Source of the DNA: Colocasia esculenta | Taxonomy: Eukaryota > Streptophyta > Magnoliopsida > Alismatales > Araceae | Direction: 5' to 3' | NCBI GenBank assembly: GCA_014218235.1 | Contig: CM024755.1 | Span: 101,226,948-101,290,947 of the forward strand | Length of the DNA: 64,000 nucleotides | Part shown: one piece after another, positions 1-12,900 of the stretch | How positions within the stretch are numbered: the first letter of the stretch is position 1 | Layout: each line of letters opens with the position of its first letter | Notes under the pieces: generated by a model | Told to the model about the DNA's origin: nothing | Database searches by the model: none | The model's input: only the letters and a program-made list of their open reading frames with translations | Program-made: the position numbers and the translations under genes

Positions 1-1005
1 ATTCCATAACGAAGCATAGCTTCTAAACATTACTAATTTTGCAGTCTTCAATAAAGTCTTCTGCAAAACCTTCACAAACAATTATTGCCACGTAGATATC
101 TTTCTTTTTAAACTTCTCAGGAAACCCTACTGTGTACTGATCTCTGTTTAATCTTTCCTTGTTCAACTATTCACCTCGGCACATCTATACACAAATCTCT
201 TTTTCCCTCAATTTCTTCATACTATCACTATTCATAACAGCCTTTTGTTCCCAAACTCGCAGGTGCAACCAATGCTAAACACATACATCTTGAGTCTAGC
301 TGCCACAATTCTTGTATCTATGCTTACCATTTTCTCATCTGGGGCTCATCCACTTTATACATTTATCCCAATTTTTTCCTTACCACTCTCATCACACTAT
401 TCACCAAACTATTCCTTGATATCAATTGGCACAAATCTCAACACAATGATCACCTCTGCTGAGGTTCTCAACCATTAATGCATACTAACTCGTCTTTAAC
501 TATACACTGCTCTATTCCTTATTATACATCTGTTTCCTCTGCTATTCCATCACATCGTCCTTTATCTCTATCTCTACCCATTTCTGTTTCTCACTAAAAC
601 ATTCTTCCTGGATTTCATAGATGAAATCACTAATCTTTCTGGTTTCATAAATGTGAATTCTTTAAACACTTTACTTCCATTGCGTTTGACACATTGACTT
701 TCTATCTCTATTCTTGCCATTTTTCTGCCATCATGTCTAACATCTTCTAGGTTTACACACAACCTTTTTCATAATCTTTCACTTTTCACAAACTGCATTT
801 CTTACTAATCATCTATGTTCCTGCTACTACCAACAATTGCCTAACCAACATATATAATTCACAAAACAAAAACTTACGTGAAAACCATTTTAAATCACGT
901 AAAACTACAGACTTACTACCAACAGTGGACATTAATCCATGTATTGGGACATTATACCTTCAATGTCTTTTCATATTCTAACTGGACCATTGCTCTGATA
1001 CCAAC
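1..1005 (-). mobile_element. Element X, 5' internal edge (no gene recognised)
   Basis: This stretch lies just inside the 5' LTR of a minus-strand LTR retrotransposon, judged from the primer-binding site at its right end. It is AT-rich and pyrimidine-rich on the plus strand. Only short open frames occur (77 aa plus strand at 245-478, 62 aa minus strand at 574-762), and neither resembles gag or any domain I know. It may be untranslated leader or decayed gag. The rest of the element would lie to the left of the window. Confidence 0.5.
992..1003 (-). other. Primer-binding site of element X
   Basis: The plus strand reads GCTCTGATACCA, the reverse complement of TGGTATCAGAGC, which pairs with the 3' end of initiator-Met tRNA. 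Two bases separate it from the LTR terminus TGTAGCAGCCC at 1006. This fixes the orientation of element X as minus and makes 1006-3920 its 5' LTR. Confidence 0.8.
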
Positions 1006-3920
1006 TGTAGCAGCCCTAGATATTTATGCCCAATAAGGCTCCATATCCAGATCCGCCTCCTGTAAACGGACCGAAGTCTCGCAAGGGATAGCTCGTACAT
1101 GTGTCCAGTAAGAATATAAAAGACAACCACATCAGTATAAGACACAAGAAAGTACATGTGCTCATATCTGCATATAACAATTTGCAACTATCCCAATACA
1201 TTATTACATGTCCAATTAAAAAGTACAACTACCTAGGGCATACCCCGAGGGAGCACAAGCTCAGACGACTCAACTACTCTACTGCTGGTGGTACAAGTCT
1301 GCCACGACTCCTCCTCAAGGTGCACGGAACCGGATAATCCTTGCAAAGACTGTAAGGGAGTGAACCTCAACACGTCACTGGCTCAATAGGAACCTCCCAC
1401 AACGAAACCATAACAACACAAAGAGACCTCAACCCCAAAGGGGTCTCACTGGCAACACCGGTAGCCGAAGTATAACATGCACACACAAGCATGTTAAACG
1501 ACAACTAATAACAAGCACACCGGCTAAACCCAGTCCTTGGAGAGTAAAGGGAAACACAGGACTAGCTTAACACTGCTAGTCCTCCCTACAATCGAACCAC
1601 CTCGACTATAAGCCTCACTGGCAAACCACATGCACAGAATATCGGAATTAGCGACAACCAGCCAATACCCGCATACCAAACCATAACCAGTAACACACAG
1701 CACGTGGAGAATCACACCGCAAGATCTCCACAGTACGCACGGTCTCACCTCATCACCAGCTGAGGACAAGACACACGTACCATAACACAACTCTACCCAC
1801 AAGGGGTACATGTACCTACTACCATGAGGTACAACACTAAACCACAGAACCATGCCACCTCCAGAGCACACCACAACAGTTACAACCTTACCCAACGAGT
1901 TACACACACAAGCCACCACCTGTGGCAAAGCACGAGTCGGAAAGGAACGACGCCACCACATGGGAACAGACTACTGGTTCATGACGCCAGTATCCAACCC
2001 GGACAACACAACACAAGAACTACCTCTCAGTCTCGCAGTCACGGACGAAAGGTCCAATTGCCGCTCCACAACAACAAGCCAAGAATAGTGGAGACCAACC
2101 AACACCACAACCTGCAGGTCACACACCTTGCAAGTCCATGCTTGGCACCTTTAGGGACTCCGGCCCGAGCTCCCTATCGTGAGGCACTAGAAACAGGACT
2201 AGCTGGGGACTAGTGTCGGCTACTGGTGTCCATACCCCCAACTACGAGTGTGCTACAAGCGACTGCACACCCACAAACACAAGTCTCTGCCCCTAGTCGT
2301 CTTTCCCTCAGCCGGACGTACTACTCAAACACATGAGTGAGGGTGTCCAGAAAGACGACTCAGACCTCTAAGGTACACACGTACCGGGACACACCCTGAG
2401 CACAACACACGTGCATGGCTCTCCTAGGAACCTGGGGTACCTGACTGAAGAGGTATTCCAGAATAGGCGCTGGACCACCAAACTCGGTAAGCACACAAAC
2501 CACGGTATACATACTTATACAATCTTCATGTACAACACACAGTACACAAGTGTAAGGAATAGCTTTTCATCGGTCACCCTGTGACCCTCAAGCCATCCTA
2601 TACACAACCGTTCATTAATCACGGGCCATCACATGACAACCAAGACCACACATTAGACTTATACACATTAACCATTAAACACTTATCTTAATACATTAAC
2701 ATGCTTAACACAAATCATAAGCATATCATATCAACATTGGAACATAACCTTGCATGTCATTGGTCACCCCGTGACCTCCATGGCAACACACACCACTTAA
2801 CACATTAAACATTACAACAATCTTTAAAGAATAACCACAGACCCGGGCTAGGTCTACACAAGACCTTCACTGTCCAACACCCAACATTCCCCTCGAAGAC
2901 CAAACCGCGTCGGACACAGGCGATGACTCTCAAATCGCGTCGACCTGTCCGAATGCCATTCCAAACCTTATCGCGACAGGGCCCAATGACGCGACCAAGT
3001 CGCGTCGGCCCGACACGACGCCTTCAGACCAAACCAGTCAAAACCTCGGTCAACATATAATCGCATCCGACCATACCGACGCATTTCAACATGAGCACGT
3101 CAGGTTAAGTATATGCGACACCAACACCGCCATAGCACAACAAACAAAACCGAAACACGTCAACACAAAGGGATGTGTTCAACATGAACGCGTCAGCTCT
3201 CCTGGACGCGTTTCAACGAAGACTGTGAGTTCAGCTCACAGGCCGAACCCACCTCTTCCATGGGGAAACCAACACAAACATGGTTCGAATTCCAATTTAA
3301 AGCCTTAAACAGAAAATCTATCATGTAACAAGCCACCCACATATGCACCACCCTTAATCCCGACTCCAAGTATGCCATTAACAACAGACAAAGGTAGGAA
3401 GTCTCCCTACCGGAAGAAGACACTAAAGAACGCCCCAAAGCCTCTTCGCCGACGGCACGCCCACACTCCGAGCATCGTCCTCGTGTGGTTCCCGCACCGC
3501 ACGAGTCATCCGAAGCCGAGATCGTCGGAAAACCCCATGGAAGGCGCCACAGCAACCTCCTCTGCGTCGGACAGAGCATCCTCTACTTTGTCTGGCCGAA
3601 ACAAAGCCTTTTAAGTCACAATAAAAATCACGTCGCAGGCAGACGCCGCGTTTAATCCCTTTAAATGTGTCCACGTAGTCCGACGCCAAACGGAACCCAC
3701 ACGCCACGTTTCACAGAGGCGGTTCCTTGAATCACGTGGGCAAGGCCGACGCGTTCAAATAGCTTCACCTGGCTCTGTTGTGTTTCAAAACAGTGAACCA
3801 GCAGTGCAAATGGGCTGGCATATCCAACCCACACTGCTCACCCTGTGCACACAAACCACACAAACAACCCATTGACCATCTCTTGGTCAAGAGCACCACA
3901 CATAGACCCAATAAACCCAG
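1006..3920 (-). repeat. 5' LTR of element X
   Basis: The LTR begins (plus strand) with TGTAGCAGCCC, directly beside the PBS. The right boundary is inferred from where copia coding sequence resumes (about 3927), so the end is uncertain by some tens of bases and no TSD can be checked. Between about 2880 and 3740 it carries a dense set of GC-rich words built on CGCGTCG, GTCGCG and GCGTCGG in otherwise AC-rich DNA, probably part of U3. The open frames in this LTR (for example 145 aa at 1524-1961, 128 aa at 3193-3579) have low-complexity translations with no domain and are not annotated as genes. Confidence 0.6.
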
Positions 3921-3926
3921 ATCTGA

Positions 3927-4555
3927 ACGACCATACTGTTATAGGTATGATCGGATCCATGCTTTATTTGACAGCATCTAGACCTGATATATAGTTTTCT
4001 GTGTGCATATGTGCTAGATTTTAGGCTAGTCCTAGAGAATCCCACATGAGTGCTGCAAAAAGCAAAAAGAATTTTCAGATATCTTGCAAGAACTCATGAA
4101 TTGGGATTGTGGTATCCTGCATCTAATGAGTATAATTTGATATCTTATTCAGATGCGGATTATGCTGGTTGCAAATTGGACAGAAAGAGCACTAGTGGTC
4201 ATTGCCAATTTTTGGGAGGGTGTTTAGTCTCTTGGGCCTCCACGAAACAACACTCGGTTGCTCTCTCTACTGCAGAGGCAGAATATGTAGCTATAGGGAG
4301 TTGTGGCACTCAAGTGTTATGGATTAAACATCAACTCCAAGACTACCAAGTAGATCTTGGATGTATCCCAATCATGTGTGATAACACTAGTGTAATAAAT
4401 TTGGCCAAAAATCCAATCCAACATTCTAGGACTAAGCACATAGAAATCCGACATCATTTTTTAAGAGATGAAGTCAACAAAAATTCATTTGAATTGCATT
4501 TCATTGAAACAACAAAGGAAATTGTAGATATCTTTACAAAACCTTTGTGTAATGA
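3927..4555 (+). pseudogene. SIRE1 pol: end of reverse transcriptase and RNase H
   Basis: The 5' part (about 3930-4050) reads through copia RT C-terminal signatures such as LTASRPDI and CARF, with stop codons and frame changes near 3995, 4022 and 4065. From 4050 a long frame covers the copia RNase H: YSDADYAGC, RKSTSGHCQF, then SWASTKQHSVALSTAEAEY, NPIQHSRTKHIEIRHHFLRD and the terminal FTKPL motif. In the unbroken element these domains copy RNA into DNA and remove the RNA strand. The last codons are displaced by the E1 insertion; the frame resumes at 13703 across the TSD. The several nonsense and frameshift changes make this copy non-functional. Confidence 0.88.
4551..4555. other. TSD of E1, left copy (aatga)
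   Basis: These five bases directly precede the LTR terminus TGTCACG of E1 and are repeated exactly after the other LTR at 13703-13707. They show that E1 is a complete insertion. Confidence 0.92.
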
Positions 4556-7500
4556 TGTCACGTCCTGAGAATTACGCAGCGGATATTATTTCGAATAATT
4601 CGAGTCGATATCTCGAGACGTGAACAGTCGGCAAATAAGCCTCTAGCTAGCACACACTAAATGTGTATCAACACAACATCATAATAGGGCCCATATGTTG
4701 AACTCAATATAAATTGTATTCAAATCTCAACTTTTTGTATTCAAAGTGGAAACTATTACAGGACTAAGACTCAATAAAGAAAAAGTACATGATACCTCAC
4801 TTCCTACTACAAGAATCTAACGCTCAAAATAAACCAACTATAGGTAGACTCATAATTGGAACGCTCATCACTCGGACGCATTCCCATCCTCGACTTGCTC
4901 TTCCTCTTGAACTTCATAGTCACCTAGATTGGGTAAAAGGTAGGGGATGAGCAAACTAGCCCAGTAGGATTTATATCTCAAAGTGCGGGCAATGATATAA
5001 GTGATTAACATTTTAGAACTAGGCAAGTACGATGAATGATATCTAAGTACGAATAAAACTCGTTAAAACATGATATATAAGACAAGCTAGAGAGAGTGAT
5101 TATGATAGAACGAGATTTGTGAACAAGATGACAAGATAGAACTAGAAATAGATCACTTTGTACAAGCACACAAGAATTCACTTGATGTCAAGAACGCAAG
5201 ATATCACTAATTGCATTAAATGCAGGATGGCCATATCACGCAAGCAAGCAAACAAGAATGTACGAGCACGATCAAGTAACACTAATCCGGCACGTAGACA
5301 CTAATGTACACCGAGAAAAGATCCATCAAGAATGTACACCAGGACACGTGTATGTGGTATTGTATCTATCATTCAACAAGCAAGAAAGTACTCCCAGCGC
5401 AGATGCAACGCCAGTAATCATTATACCCCATGGTTAACAGTATATCTATGACTCGCCGTCATTGGAGCTAGATTGGAGCCCTTGGACACACGCCGTGCCC
5501 TGTTAGCATCTCATGTAAATTTTTAAATGTAGATACCCACAGTCATTAATAATGGCCAATGAGAGTTTCAATAAGTAAGCATGTGTAATGTCATGTTCAT
5601 GATGATGATGAGAACAAGTAATAAGTAATTGAACATGATTTCATGATAACAATGGTCAAGAGATAAATTCGGCAGCATAACGGTACGATTTATACTTTTG
5701 TTCAATATTTATATTAATGGCTTTAGTCTAGATTGTAAATCACACTCACGAGAACAAGAAGAGATGGGAAGTGCACGCTATCTCCAGGGAACTTCAATGG
5801 TACAACCAACTCGTCGGCCATGTGGGAATCCATGGTCAGAGGAGATTTACGGAGGCCTTGGAGAAAAGGTCACTAGTCTACCGATTCGGAATGATCGGTA
5901 GAGAGTTTTCAAATTCCCAATAAAAGGCTGCCTAGACGTGTAAGTGTGTAGGGATGTACGCGTGTCTCAATTCACAAAGCATCAGTCTCAACTCACGGAA
6001 AGCACTTAAAATGATGGCATGACATGAAACTATGCACTTTAACAAATCATGGTTTGCAAGATTTTTATGGCAACAAAATTATCATTTTAGTCAAGCTAGA
6101 ATAGTAAGAAGAGTAAATCATAAGTTGCATGAATGATCACGTCATTAGGAGAGCAATTAGAATATCGTTCATGTAATTATAGATTTTAAATGTGTTAATC
6201 ACTTTTAAGCCATTAAAAGACATCATGTAATGCTCAGACACAAGATATGCAATTTACACACTGGAAACCATGTTAAACTGACCTCGGGTTAGCATGATAA
6301 TACCTTGTAGAACCTTTCTATAATAGTTCAAAACTCACACATATGAAGAGTGGCGTAAAACGACAGAAACCAGAACATATGCCTTTTAGGAAGTAGATGT
6401 AGTCCCAACCCTTCCACTTCTAGAGTCATAACTCACTACTTTCAAATGCAAATCTGACACATGAATATACCACATTGAAGCCCTTTGAATAAGGAATCCA
6501 ACAAAAAAACCGGCGCGTCAATCCGAGGTCTATAGAAAAAGTTACAGCCATTTAAGCGAGCACTGTGCAGAGGCCAGGTCGCGACACGAAACCAGTCGTG
6601 TTCTGAATGCGACATAACAATACGTCGCCTTATGGAGAGAGGTTTTGGGTTGCCAAATACACCCAGTTCGACTCATACTTGGACTGGGTTGATATAGGGA
6701 ACTTATACGGCTTATAACTCCTAATCTAGTGCTTTTGGGATAAAACTTTCAACATGAAAATTGTCAAGAACATTTAGTAGAAGAACTTTGATGTTGGTGG
6801 TTTGATCTAATTCGATCTCGAATCTCATGAAAAAATATGAAGAACAAAAAAGGAAGTGCAACCCAAAAACGCAATTTCCTGTAGCGGCTTTCTTACGACA
6901 CTTATAACTCTCTAACTAATGATGTTTAGACAAAAGTCTCAACATAAAAGTTGTAGGGAACATGAAATAGGTGCGAACTATGATTTTTAAATAATTTTAA
7001 ACGACCTCAAATATATGATAAATCGACTTGAACAGGAAAGGACCCGGACAGGCGCGACTTTGGCAAAATGCCTATAACTCATGATGTACTAAATGGAAAA
7101 CAATGAAATCAGTGAGAAATGAAAGTTAACTTGATGCTCTACACATTGGTATAGGATATGTTAAGGTTTGGCCCGAGAAAATCTACCTTATGGATTGAAG
7201 AAGTCCTATTTTTCTAGAAAACCCGTGTTCAGACCACTTGGAGGAAAACGCTTACTACTCCGTGTATACTGCATGGAATTTGGGCATTCCACTTGGGTTA
7301 GAACGTATACTTGACCCTCTTTCCAGGGGTATAAGTCTTGCAAGGTTTGGTTTAGGTTTGACCTACCTTTGGTCGACTTCAAGATGACTGTCTGTGCAGG
7401 TCGCAGTAGACGCAACGGGGAAGAAGATGAGCTTCTTGTGGTCGTTCCACAGCTCTTCAGCCACCAAGAGCTCTTCCACACGACCCAAAAAGTTCTAAAC

Positions 7501-8335
7501 TCGTCCCTAGGGTTTGGGTGAAGAGTATTTAAGCAACCAAGGTGTTTAGGAGTCCTATTGTAACTAGGAAAGCTAGGTTGCGGTTTTGACATATTAGTTT
7601 CCTATTTTTGAGGATTTCTTCCTAACTTTGAGTGTGTGAGGCTTTAGGAAACCTCCCCTATAGTTAGGCACGAATTTGGGTTGCCAAGAATGCATGATTG
7701 CATCCCAATTCAACTCAAATTACCTCTTTCTAATTTCAGCCTATTTAGAGTTACGAATTTCCATGCATTTTCTAGCTTTATTTGATTTTTGGGCCATGTG
7801 TGGTCCATTGGCCCAATTATGATATCGGGTCATTAATATATAATATTAGAAGTCTCTTTAACATTTTTATTTAATTTATGGTTGCGTCGTATTTCCGGTT
7901 AACGGTTTTCCGACTTGTTTCCTAATTTGGATAATCAGTCACAATAACTCTTAAACCTAGTCCAAATGATTTTTATTGACCCACATTTCTTGATGGGTCA
8001 TTAGAGAATATTATTTGAAGTCCATATATGATTTTTATTTAATTTTCTAACTCATCCGAGTACGTGTGATAATGGTTTGTCGACTTATTCATGAATTACG
8101 ATAATAAGTCGCGAAACACTTTAAACTTGGCTAATACGATTTTTTGTTTCAAAATTTTCTTTGTGAAACATTTAGTAATAATGTTTAGGGTTGATTTATA
8201 ATTTTTACAGAATTTTTCGATGTGTTTTAGCACATACGATAATGATTCGTATGTTTTAAATACTCCGATATTATGGAAATTATTTATTTCCATTTATTTG
8301 AGTTTTTATGTAATTAAAATTTTCGGGGTGCTACA
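4556..8335 (-). repeat. E1 3' LTR (LTR1)
   Basis: It starts TGTCACGTCC and ends GGGGTGCTACA on the plus strand. A polypurine tract follows on its internal side, so it is the 3' LTR of a minus-strand element. The minus strand holds a TATA-like CTTAAATAC near 7526-7535, a donor-like site CAAAG|GTAGGT with the cut between 7367 and 7366, and an acceptor-like site CTAG|GTGAC with exon 2 starting at 4923. It also carries the block GGAGATTTACGGAGGCCTTG near 5840, which recurs in other gypsy LTRs of the window. Confidence 0.92.
4868..7592 (-). other. Candidate spliced small ORF within E1 LTR1
   Basis: Exon 1 is a minus-strand open frame from the ATG at 7592 to 7367 (226 nt, ending in phase 1). The intron-like segment is 7366-4924 (GTAGGT ... 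CTAG). Exon 2 is 4923-4868, an acidic peptide ending NASE and TGA. The split codon is G|GT (Gly). The residues before the donor (LLRP...VIL...K) resemble those at the same place in element A. The TATA-like motif lies inside the upstream part of exon 1, so the true start of the transcript, and of any protein, is uncertain. The product and function are unknown; this is inference from sequence pattern only. Confidence 0.4.
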
Positions 8336-8350
8336 CCCTCCCCCACTTAA
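8336..8350 (-). other. E1 polypurine tract
   Basis: The plus strand reads CCCTCCCCCACTTAA immediately after the LTR. On the minus strand this is a TTAAGTGGGGGAGGG tract, the usual primer site for plus-strand DNA synthesis. Confidence 0.85.
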
Positions 8351-8643
8351 GAGAATTTGGTCCCCAAATTCATTGATCATTAATTGGATTTTGAAAGTTA
8401 TAATCCTTGAGGTCGTTTCGGATTTAATTCCTCTAACTTGTTTCAACACCGTGGATGCTAGTCCAACATTTACACCTATGGCCACCAGTACTATTCATTT
8501 GGTTCCCTCCACTCCTGTTTCCTTCCACAGTTGTCATAACTCCATCTTAATCCATCAGATGAACTATGGTATATTACTAGATTATCCCTTTCTAATTTCT
8601 CCTAATGATCTCCCCCACTTAGAAATGTACTAATAAGAAAACA
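8351..8643 (-). other. E1 3' untranslated region
   Basis: This short segment between the end of gag and the polypurine tract shows no domain. Its text near the tract (GAATTTGGGGACCAAATTC on the minus strand) closely matches the 3' end of element A before its own tract at 42768-42800. So the gag-only element keeps the 3' untranslated region of a pol-bearing relative. Confidence 0.7.
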
Positions 8644-9736
8644 TCATAAGATCAGTCTAAGGGGTTTAACAATCATACCTCCTTCCGGAAGCTCCACTTG
8701 CGTCATTGCATTCACCCGTCCCTGACGCTTTACCACTCCTTGGTTCCTTCCAGCTTGGTCTTTTAGCATGGGACAGTTCGGTATACGATGTTCATGACTC
8801 CCACATCGTAAGCAAGCCCCGGCCTTCTTCCAGCACTTGTCCGCTTGGTGCCCAGGCTTGTTGCAAAATTTACAATACTCCACTGTCATTGTTTCTTCTA
8901 CTTTGATCTTTTTCTCCATGCCATAGTCCTTCCCTATGGTTGGCCTTTTGTTGTTGTAGTTATTATTGTTGTTGTTGGGGAAAGTTCCAGTTGTATCGAC
9001 TGCTCCCCTTTTTGTAAAGGTCGGCTTTGAGATGTCCTTCCCCCTCATGCCTTCCACCTTAGCCATAGTGTCTTCTACCAGTTGAGCTCTTCGGACCATC
9101 TCAGTGTAAGTTTGAATGTTGTGTGGTCCGAGCCTTTCAATGAACATGGGCCTGAGCCCATCCATGAAACGGTTAGCCTTCAACCTTTCAGTTCCCACCA
9201 GGTGTGGGGCATAGACGGCAAGACGCGTGAACTGAGCCTCATACTCAGCCACGGACATCCCTTTCTGTTTTAGTGCGGCAAACTCTGCTGCCTTCTTCTC
9301 CTTGACTCTCTCAGAGAAATACTTTCCCCGGAATATCTCCAGGAATCCGGCCCACTCCAGTTCGCCAACATTAGGCAGGTGGGCCGATGTGGCCTTCCAC
9401 CATGCTCGGCATCATTAGTAAATTGGAAAGTGGCCAGTACCACCTTCTCCCTATTGGTGCATTGCATTACTTGGAAGATCCTTTCTATTTCTTCCTGCCA
9501 ATTTCTGCTTCATCTGGGTCAGGGGATCCAGAGAAACGAGGAGGGTTTAAACTCCTAAAATTCCGGTGCAGATCACCGGCTCCATTCCTTGCAGCAGCCT
9601 GATTTCCAGCCTGAACCACATTTTGCAGGGCCTGAGTCAATCCAGCTACTGTTTCTTGCATAGCTTGCATTGGTTGCGAGCCATTGCAGTTGAGTGTAAG
9701 AGTTATGAGGGTTCCTGAGAAAAGGATGGAAACCAA
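8644..9736 (-). pseudogene. gag: E1 gag (capsid and two zinc knuckles)
   Basis: Gag packages the element RNA into virus-like particles. From the N-terminal side the frames show a linker rich in Gln and Ala, the segment NPPRFSGSPDPDEAE that opens the retrotransposon gag domain, then VVLATFQF, and after a frame change EYEAQFTRLAVYAPHLV. Two CCHC zinc knuckles end it: CKFCNKPGHQADKC (about 8830-8875) and CLRCGSHEHRIPNC (about 8772-8815). The last 204 residues (8644-9258) form one open frame. At least two frameshifts lie upstream (near 9260-9410 and near 9490), so the copy is broken. It is clearly related to gag of element A. No protease motif follows. Confidence 0.88.
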
Positions 9737-9905
9737 TTAATGTCTCTAGATACATTATAAGAGTCAATGGGTAGGAGTGTTTAATTCTTTCTAACATATT
9801 CCCAGTCTCTACCCATTCTCACCAGGAACTGTATTTAATTTCCATGACCTAGGTTCCATAGGTATCTCCTATTCCTGAGACATATATCCTATTTGGTATT
9901 CCTAG

Positions 9906-9917
9906 GCTCTGATACCA
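9906..9917 (-). other. E1 primer-binding site
   Basis: GCTCTGATACCA on the plus strand, complementary to the initiator-Met tRNA 3' end. It lies six bases inside the 5' LTR, which begins at 9924. Confidence 0.88.
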
Positions 9918-9923
9918 CTAAAC

Positions 9924-12900
9924 TGTCACGTCCCGAGAATTACGCAGCGGATATTATTTCGAATAATTCGAGTCGATATCTCGAGACGTGAACAGTCGGC
10001 AAATAAGCCTCTAGCTAGCACGCACTAAATGTGTATCAACACAACATCATAATAGGGCCCATATGTTGAACTCAATATAAATTGTATTCAAATCTCAACT
10101 TTTGTATTCAAATGGAAACTATTACAGGACTAAGACTCAATAAAGCAAAAGTACATGATACCTCACTTCCTACTACAAGAATCTAACACTCAAAATAAAC
10201 CTAACTATAGGTAGACTCATAATTGGAATGCTCATCACTCGGACGCATTCCCATCCTCGACTTGCTCTTCCTCTTGAACTTCATAGTCACCTAGATTGGG
10301 TAAAAGGTAGGGGATGAGCAAACTAGCCCAGTAGGATTTATATCTCAAGTGCGGGCAATGATATAAGTGATTAACATTTTAGAACTAGCAAGTACGATGA
10401 ATGATATGCAAGTACGAATAAAACTCGTTAAAACATGATATATAAGACAAGCTAGAGAGAGTGATTATGATAGAACGAGATTTGTGAACAAGATGACAAG
10501 ATAGAACTAGCAATAGATCACTTTGTACAAGCACGCAAGAATTCACTTGATGTCAAGAACGCAAGATATCACTAATTGCATTAAATGCAGGATGGTCATA
10601 TCACGCAAGCAAGCAAGCAAGAATGTACGAGCACGATCAAGTAACACTAATCCGGCACGTAGACACTAATGTACACCGAGAAAAGATCCATCAAGAATGT
10701 ACACCAGGACACATGTATGTGGTATTGTATCTATCATTCAACAAGCAAGAAAGTACTTCCAGCGCAGATGCAACGCCAGTAATCATTATACCACATGGTT
10801 AACAATATATCTATGACTCGCCGTCATTGGGGCTAGATTGGAGCCCTTGGACACATGCCGTGCCCTGTCAGCATCTCATGTAAATTTTTAAATGTAGATA
10901 CCCACAGTCATTAATAATGGCCAATGAGAGTTTCAATAAGTAAGCATGTGTAATGTCATGTTCATGATGATGATGAGAACAAGTAATAAGTAATTGAACA
11001 TGATTTCATGATAACAATGGTCAAGAGATAAATTCAGCAGCATAACGGTACGATTTATACTTTTGTTCAATCTTTACATTAATGGCTTTAGTCTAGATTG
11101 TAAATCACACTCACGAGAACAAGAAGAGATGGGAAGTGCACGCTATCTCCAGGGAACTTCAATGGTACAACCAACTCGTCGGCCATGTGGGAATCCATGG
11201 TCAGAGGAGATTTACGGAGGCCTTGGAGAAAAGGTCACTAGTCTACCGATTCGGAATGATCGGTAGAGAGTTTTCAAATTCCCAATAAAAGGCTGCCTAG
11301 ACGTGTAAGTGTGTAGGGATGTACGCGTGTCTCAATTCACAAAGCATCAGTCTCAACTCACGGAAAGCACTTAAAATGATGGCATGACATGAAACTATGC
11401 ACTTTAACAAATCATGGTTTGCAAGATTTTTATGGCAACAAAATTATCATTTTAGTCAAGCTAGAATAGTAAGAAGAGTAAATCATAAGTTGCATGAATG
11501 ATCACGTCATTAGGAGAGCAATTAGAATATCGTTCATGTAATTATAGATTTTAAATGTGTTAATCACTTTTAAGCCATTAAAAGACATCATGTAATGCTC
11601 AGACACAAGATATGCAATTTACACACTAGAAACCATGTTAAACTGACCTCGGTTAGCATGATAATACCTTGTAGAACCTTTCTATAATAGTTCAAAACTC
11701 ACACATATGAAGAGTGGCGTAAAACGACAGAAACCGGAACATATGCCTTTTAGGAAGTAGATGTAGTCCCAACCCTTCCACTTCTAAAGTCATAACTACT
11801 AATTTCAAATGCAAATCTGACACATGAATATACCACATTGAAGCCCTTTGAATAAGGATCCAACAAAAAAAACGGCGCGTCAATCCGAGGTCTATAGAAA
11901 AAGTTACAGCCATTTAAGCGAGCACTGCGCAGAGGCCAGGTCGCGACACGAAACCAGTCACGTTCTGAATGTGACAGGACGATACGTCGCCTTCTGGAGA
12001 GAGGTTTTGGGTTGCCAAATACACCCAGTTCGACTCATACTTGGACTGGGTTGATATAGGGAACTTATACGGCTTATAACTCCTAATCTAGTGCTTTTGG
12101 GATAAAACTTTCAACATGAAAATTGTCAAGAACATCTAGTAGAAGAACTTTGATGTTGGTGGTTTGATCTAATTCGATCTCGAATCTCATGAAAAAACAT
12201 GAAGAACGAAAAAAGAAGTGCAACCCAAAAATGCAATTTCCTGTGGCGGCTTTCTTACGGCACTTATAACTCTCTAACTAATGATGTTTAGACAAAAGTC
12301 TAAACATAAAAGTTGTAGGGAACATGAAATAGGTGCGAACTATGATTTTTAAATAATTTTAAACGACCTCAAGATGTATGATAAATCAACTTGAACAGGA
12401 AAAGGACCCGGACAGGCGCGACTTTGGAAAAACGCCTATAACTCATGATGTACTAAATGGAAAATGATGAAATCAGTGGGAAATGAAAGTTAACTTGATG
12501 ATCTACACATTGGTATAGGATATGTTAAGGTTTGGCCCGAGAAAACCTACCTTATGGGTTAAAGAAGTTCCGTTTTTCCAGAAAACCTGTGTTCATACCA
12601 CTTGGAGGAAAACGCTTACTACTCCGTGTATACGGCATGGAATTTGGGCATTCCACTTGGGTTAGAACGTAGACTTGACCCTCTTTCCAGGGGTATAAGT
12701 CTTGCAAGGTTTGGTTTAGGTTTGACCTACCTTTGGTCGACTTCAAGATGACTGTCTGTGCAGGTCGCAGTAGACGCAACGGGGAAGAAGATGAGCTTCT
12801 TGTGGTCGTTCCACAGCTCCTCAGCCACCAAGAGCTCTTCCACACGACCCCAGAAAGTTCTAAACTCATCCCTAGGGTTTGGGTGAAGAGTATTTAAGCA

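Noticed and set aside
1016..1067. GTTTACAG followed in phase 1 by a glycine-rich frame (GGSGYGALLG) on the minus strand of LTR X, like the mini-exons of other LTRs
   Set aside because: It is not acidic, ends within about ten bases of the LTR terminus instead of 50 or more inside it, and no donor partner was found. Probably chance.
1524..2213. Overlapping open frames of 145 and 129 residues in LTR X
   Set aside because: They overlap on opposite strands, have biased repetitive composition, no domain, and lie in an LTR.
5698..5901. 67-residue frame also found at 11063-11266
   Set aside because: The two copies are just the two LTRs of E1. The frame covers the conserved LTR block and shows no domain.
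8220..8633. 137-residue plus-strand frame across the E1 LTR/internal boundary
   Set aside because: It runs antisense through the LTR end, the polypurine tract and the 3' untranslated region of a minus-strand element.
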